Shown: positions 60,068 to 64,000 of the stretch, one piece after another
Position numbering within the stretch: the first letter of the stretch is position 1
How the letters are laid out: each line of letters opens with the position of its first letter
Source of the DNA: Pogona vitticeps
Lineage: Eukaryota > Chordata > Lepidosauria > Squamata > Agamidae
DNA length: 64,000 nt
Assembly: GCF_051106095.1 (NCBI RefSeq)
Contig: NC_135785.1
Location: 219,901,045-219,965,044 of the forward strand
Reading direction: 5' to 3'
Made by a program: the position numbers and the translations under genes
The notes under the pieces: generated by a model
The model's input: the letters and a program-made list of their open reading frames with translations, nothing else
Database searches by the model: none
Told to the model about the DNA's origin: nothing

Positions 60068-60955
60068 AGTGCTTTCTTAAGTCTTTTTTCCCCCTTGTTG
60101 ATTTGCATTGCTTTGAATTGGTCATCCCAGTATTTCCAACCAGGATTATGAGGGAAACAGTTGCTGGATGTACTTGTAGATACCTATATAACTCATTCAC
60201 ACAAATCTTGAATTGCACCACAGCATTTTGCTTCACCCTTATTTACTCTATTCCATTCATCATCATCATCATCCTCATGGTTTATCTGCTCACAGTTCAT
60301 CTATAACACACCTTCATTATTGCAGTATACAGAAATTTTCCAATTTTGACTGAACTGCCTGTTTTACTGCATCACAGTATGTTGCATTTTTAATTTTCAC
60401 CCCCCTCTTAGGCTATACTGATTGATCAGTATGCAATGCTTTCCCTGCATTCAGTATCATTACTACTGCCTCACACTGTTCCTTCCATGGAAAACATTGT
60501 ATAAATTATTTTAAAAGGGTGTGTGTGTTGTTGATCCCTCCTGTCATTACAAAGGGAGATGATCTTGGCTTCAGTTACCAGCCTTGTGTGCTCATAAAAC
60601 ATTCATAAAAGGAGGCCATTACAAAGCCTTTATTTGGGTTCCAAAAATGAGGAACGAAAATACCATGTCTTGATGTGTTGAAATATCAGTCTTGGCATTA
60701 GGTGTCTAAATGCAAAATTTATTCAAAAAAGAGAAAGACAAACGAAGCAATCATTGATATGGAGGTGCTATTACAAATGGGGAAGTATTCATGCTTCTGA
60801 TCAGTTCCAAATTAATATGGGGAAGGAAGGCAGAATGAAATTGGAGAAAGACTGTTGTATGACAACCAAAGTAGTTTCATTCTTGTGGACACCAGGACAT
60901 GTATAGATATAATGGGTATAAAGAGAGCTTAGTGTGGATAAACCTGTACACTGGA
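60068..60955. other. unassigned noncoding sequence
   Basis: AT-rich, with a short (ATC)n at 60258-60273. No gene recognised. Confidence 0.45.
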
Positions 60956-60959
60956 CTGT

Positions 60960-62830
60960 AGCCTAAAATTGCAAACCAAAACAGATTTGCAGTGAAGAAA
61001 GTCTGCTGAACAACAAATCCAAATCTTATTTTACTGCTGCAATGTGTTTTATTATTCTCTAAAGTCACGGCCTTAAGATATAGGACTAGATAAAAGCCAG
61101 AATGGAATGTGACAGAACCGGAACCCACTGGGATGGAACACAATGGCCTGGGACAGCCACCTCTGAGTAGGGTTACCCAACCAAATTCACAGCACATATA
61201 TGACTAGATGAGACAGATATAGCAAGCTATAAATCATTTGTAGGAACAACATTCCAGTACCTGTTCTTAGCAGAAAATTGAAATTTTTAAAGAACAACTC
61301 AGAACAGTGATTTCTGAGTGGGACAGTCCAACCAAATTCATCCGTCCTAACTGTCTAGAGGAGAGTGATGCAACCAGCCACAAAATGCCCCAGAGAGCAA
61401 CATTCCAGTATTGGGCAGAACATCAGTATTATGAAAAACAGCCCGTTATGGTGACTTCCGGGTAATACAGCCCAGCTGAATTAACCGGTCCCACTTGAGG
61501 AGGTGAATGATGCTGCCAGTCACAAATTAGTCCCAAAGACCTCTTTCCATTCCAGTCACAAAATCCGTATTGCACAAAATTGTTCAAAAGAGTGATGCTC
61601 ACATGTCATATCAGATGAGAGGGGTATGAAGTTGCAAAACATTTTCAAGAAGCATATTCTAGTACTTACAGAGGCCGCAAATCAACATTATGCAAAACAG
61701 CCTTGAACAGCTATTTACAGGTAGGATAGCGTTCCAAATTACACCTGTCCCATTGTAAAGCAAAGCAAAGTGTGCTGCTTATATACTGTTCCATAGTGCT
61801 TAAAGCTCTCTCTGGGTGGTGTACAGTTTAATTATGCAGGCTACACATTGTCTCCCCCCCCTCAGCAAGCTGGGTACTCTATTTACCAATCTTGGACAGA
61901 TGGCAGGTTGACTCAACCTCAAGCTAGATCCCTGAGCCTGGGATTGAATTCAGGTTGTGAGCACAGCCTTCACTGCCGTACTGCAGTTTAAATACTGTGT
62001 TGTAAGCCAGTCAGAGAGGACAGATGCAACCAGTCACTGTATAATATATGGAGCCATATTCCATACCTGGTTTTGTGTCTAAGGTTCATATTTTTGAAAA
62101 AGTCCACGAATACCAGCTTCTGAGCTGGTGATAGCAACTAGTTCACCAGTCATTTATGACTAGATAGGAGAAATACGCCAAACCACCAACCTTACAGGAA
62201 TCACAGTCCACACAGAGGAACACAGGTTGAAACTATATGCTTTCTGCCAGCCTTCCCAAGCCCATCACTATGGCTTAGCCTCGAGACCGCAAGGACATAG
62301 GTTGGTGTTCTGTGGCTTAAATATGTTTAGTGCTTTGTTTCGTTTGTCTTCTGCCCTGTATTATTTTTTGTTGCACTGTTCTACTTGGAAGTTTTTGTTA
62401 CAGCCTGTGTCTTAAAATAACCATTTTCTGCCCAGAACTGATACTGGAATTTTGTCCATGGGGATGCTTTTTGGCTGGTTGCATTAGCATTCTCCACTTG
62501 GATGTGACAGATGAATTTTGTTAAACTAACCTACTCCAAAACTGCGGTTCCAAGGTTTTTTTTTATCCACAATATTGATTCTCTGCCCAGTATGGGTATT
62601 GAAATATTCTTTTTAGAGCCATTTTTAGACAGTTAAGGGTTGATGAAAGAAATCTTTGATGGTTTTGAGGTCTAAAACACTGTTCTGATGTTTGTTCATC
62701 GCATGCCATTATTTTTGCCATTGATTTTTATGAAGGTGTCCCCATTCCATGTTATTTGGTTCTGTTCCAGCTTTCATCTAATCCCTTAACATAGGTTGCT
62801 TCCATTTCACTGTTCCCACTGGTGTCATAG
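60960..62830. repeat. cluster of diverged ~140-bp units, direct then inverted; unknown family
   Basis: The phrases ACATTCCAGTA, AGAACATCAGTATTATG-AAAACAG, GTGACTTC-GGTA, CCAACCAAATTCA and GATGCAACCAGTCACA recur in the same order at intervals of about 140 bp from roughly 61080 to 62220. From about 62405 to 62620 the same order appears reverse-complemented (TGGCTGGTTGCAT, GATGAATTTTGTTAAACT, CTGCCCAGTATGGGTATTG), and 62735-62790 mirrors 61070-61140. A SINE interrupts the direct part. Units are far from identical, so the array is old. I recognise no satellite or transposon. Confidence 0.7.
61745..62005 (-). mobile_element. tRNA-derived SINE with L2-like tail
   Basis: Reverse strand: head CAGTATTTAAACTGCAGTAC, B-box side AACCTGAATTCAATCCCAGG, middle GGTTGAGTCAACCTGCCATC, AGCTTGCTGAGGGGGGGGAG, then GTACACCACCCAGAGAGAGC and TATATAAGCAGCAC TTTGCTTTGCTTT, an L2-like tail. 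TTGTAA occurs at both borders (about 61756 and 61999), a possible short TSD. It splits one unit of the surrounding cluster. Confidence 0.82.
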
Positions 62831-63076
62831 AACTACAATTACTGAGAGATGATTTCTTCAAGTACTTTGCAGGTTCTGCTAAAAGAGAAGGCACCATTGC
62901 TCTCTGAAATTGTGTCTGAGCATGAGTCAATGAAATAAACATTGATAACATATATGGTTAAAGAATAATACATTCACAAAGTTTACTGTGACAGAACTAC
63001 AATTCTCCATGGAGCTACATAGAACTATAAAGCAGTTATGCTGCATCATTTAAATGCAAAGAACAATGTTGCTCAG
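62831..63076. other. unassigned noncoding sequence
   Basis: Contains the phrase ATAGAACTACAATT/ACAGAACTACAATT twice (62827, 62993). Nothing else recognised. Confidence 0.4.
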
Positions 63077-63320
63077 ATAAATTACTGAATTCACTAATTC
63101 GATAAGCTAACATTACTGAACATTTAGGTTTTAATAAGTGGTTTGGGGAGAAGAAAATGGATTTCTTCCACATTACGCATCTGAAGTGTCGCTTGTGATA
63201 ATTTAGTAAATTCACTAATTTTGTAAGCAAACATTCATGCATATTTAGGCTGTGATAGGTATTTTGGGAAGAAAAAATATATTTCTCCCCACATGATTAA
63301 TGAATTGATTCTAAAACCTT
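63077..63320. repeat. diverged tandem duplication, ~122-bp unit x2
   Basis: Copy 1 (63077-63197) and copy 2 (63199-63320) share AAATTCACTAATT, AAGC-AACATT, CATATTTAGG, TTTTGGGAAGAAAA and TTTCTYCCCACAT in the same order, with perhaps a quarter of positions changed. No coding content. Confidence 0.8.
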
Positions 63321-64000
63321 TTAAAATAGGTTGTGGCAATTTGCTGATAACTTCGGAGTTATTAATACATGAGTAAGCAGACCTCTAAGGAAAAAGAATC
63401 ATTTTCCCATCTTGCTGACATTTCTTTGGAAAGTTTACTTATACATGTCCTCACCTTGTTTTTCAGCTCCCCTAAAAAAATCATGACATACATTTTCCCT
63501 ACAAAAAAGAATGAAGAACAAAACCTCCAATTGCAATATTTTGCCCCTGAAGTCTTTTTTGCTTCCTGAGTGCTATGTCGAGTTTAACAATTATATATTT
63601 GGAAACCCAGTCATTTTAGGTATATTATCCCTATAGCTTTTCTGGTGGTGTTTATGGCAGATGGCTGATTGGTCAATGCAGGATCTTGGCCACTCAGTAA
63701 CCTAGTTTATCAGTTTCTCATATTATAATACAATAGACCCCAGCTCAATATGTAATTCTCTGTTAGAGTTCTAATAATTGAATTTATGCAGTGCAGAGGT
63801 GTTGCCCTAAAATGAAAACAGTCTTTTAAAAGATGCCTCAGAAAGGTGTATTAAAAGTGAAAGTATTATTGAAAAACTACAGCTGTTTTTTTTTAACAAA
63901 ACAGCTAATTGTTTTGGTACAAGTAACTGATGAGATAACATGGCAGAAGCAGCTTATTCAATTTTGTGTCAGCTTTTGTAGTGAAAAAGCAAACAATACA
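63321..64000. other. unassigned noncoding sequence
   Basis: AT-rich DNA to the window edge with no recognised feature. Confidence 0.45.

Overview
This window reads as vertebrate nuclear DNA, almost certainly from a squamate reptile (lizard or snake). Three full-length Sauria-type SINEs, their partner LINE Bov-B (RTE clade), CR1 LINEs with the typical sauropsid 3' end, L2, Rex1-like and L1 fragments, hAT and TA-flanked MITEs and abundant microsatellites are the expected mix for that clade. I find no exon, rRNA, tRNA or other host gene that I can defend. The ORFs long enough to notice are pieces of transposable elements, microsatellite translations or chance. The window is best described as an intergenic or deep intronic, repeat-rich stretch.

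Layout. 0-5 kb: L1 fragment (-), Sauria SINE with clear target-site duplications (TSDs), then a decayed hAT transposase (-) split by a TA-flanked palindromic MITE. 5-12 kb: mostly unassigned, with CR1 and Bov-B 3' ends and a large palindromic hAT-like MITE. 12-24 kb: unassigned sequence with a miRNA-like hairpin, a second palindromic MITE, a short hAT MITE with a perfect 8-bp TSD and several tRNA-derived SINEs. 24-30 kb: L1 3' end (+), a second TA MITE, a compound tetranucleotide array and an L2 element (-). 30-36 kb: apparently single-copy DNA, a nested repeat with an 11-bp TSD, SINEs, and a Rex1/L2-group LINE (-) with a 231-codon open RT segment. 38-41 kb: Sauria SINE (-), a long GT/AT microsatellite and directly against it a young-looking RTE-like LINE (+) with only two stops over about 1.4 kb. 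42-45 kb: L2 end (+), CR1 ORF2 end (-), hAT transposase end (+). 47-53 kb: SINE nested in SINE, CR1 relics, and a 2.6-kb Bov-B (-) carrying a Sauria SINE with exact TSDs. 54-60 kb: CT/CA microsatellite, unassigned DNA, a Bov-B 3' fragment with TSDs. 61-63 kb: an unusual cluster of diverged ~140-bp units, some direct and some inverted, interrupted by a SINE; I do not recognise the family.

How the parts relate. Nothing here works as a gene pathway. The relation that stands out is parasitism among mobile elements: Sauria SINEs carry a Bov-B-like 3' tail and other tRNA-headed SINEs carry CR1-like, L2-like or a fourth tail type, so each SINE group probably borrowed a different LINE machinery. Nested insertions give a relative order: hAT older than the TA MITE, Bov-B older than the Sauria SINE inside it, the unit cluster older than its SINE.

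Family names come from memory of repeat and protein families; no database search was possible. Element borders without TSDs are approximate, usually to within some tens of bases.
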